A DNA stretch of 5,797 nt, taken from NCBI GenBank assembly GCA_017961965.1, contig JAGCWG010000162.1:1-5797 (forward strand), read 5' to 3'. Origin of the DNA: Bacteroidaceae bacterium (lineage in GTDB: Bacteria > Bacteroidota > Bacteroidia > Bacteroidales > Bacteroidaceae). The position numbers were made by a program, and so were the translations under genes. Each line of letters opens with the position of its first letter. The first letter of the stretch is position 1. The notes beneath the pieces were generated by a model, which saw only the letters and a program-made list of their open reading frames with translations, ran no database searches and was not told the DNA's origin. Shown here piece after piece: positions 5,789-5,797 of the stretch.

Positions 5789-5797
5789 ACCCATGAA

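Overview
The window looks like chromosomal DNA of a Bacteroidales bacterium, most likely Prevotella or a close relative. Three things support this. The promoter-like sites match the Bacteroidetes -7 consensus TAnnTTTG rather than a TATAAT box. Both genes start behind A/T-rich leaders without a clear Shine-Dalgarno sequence. The proteins are a Bacteroidetes-type ClpB and a member of the AAA-ATPase-like/PD-(D/E)XK family that is abundant in this phylum. The genus is an inference from sequence style, not a search result.

Layout from left to right. Bases 1-17 are the first 17 nucleotides of a 16S rRNA gene on the minus strand (the AGAGTTTGAT start). Its leader of about 315 nt fills 18-332, with a boxA-like site at 249-260 and a hairpin element at 119-178. 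A strong rrn promoter lies at 339-369 with A/T tracts behind it. Bases 370-1055 hold no convincing gene. They contain short direct repeats, a 9-bp triplet repeat, two tracts of degenerate 11-bp repeats, an 18-bp-arm perfect inverted repeat and a hairpin just after clpB. The clpB gene occupies 1056-3608 on the minus strand and points toward the rRNA operon. The intergenic region 3609-3991 carries a third 11-bp repeat tract, an imperfect inverted repeat and a symmetrical double -7 element from which clpB and the next gene could be transcribed divergently. A 518-residue ATPase/nuclease-like protein is encoded at 3992-5548 on the plus strand. The last 249 bases contain a fourth 11-bp repeat tract and probably the promoter of a further plus-strand gene just outside the window.

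The genes are housekeeping (rRNA, protein disaggregation) plus one accessory-type protein of unknown biological role. Nothing shows that they work together as one system. The least explained signal is the recurring, slowly drifting 11-bp periodicity, often with a GAGTC/AGTCCCTA core, in every intergenic region and seemingly in neither gene.
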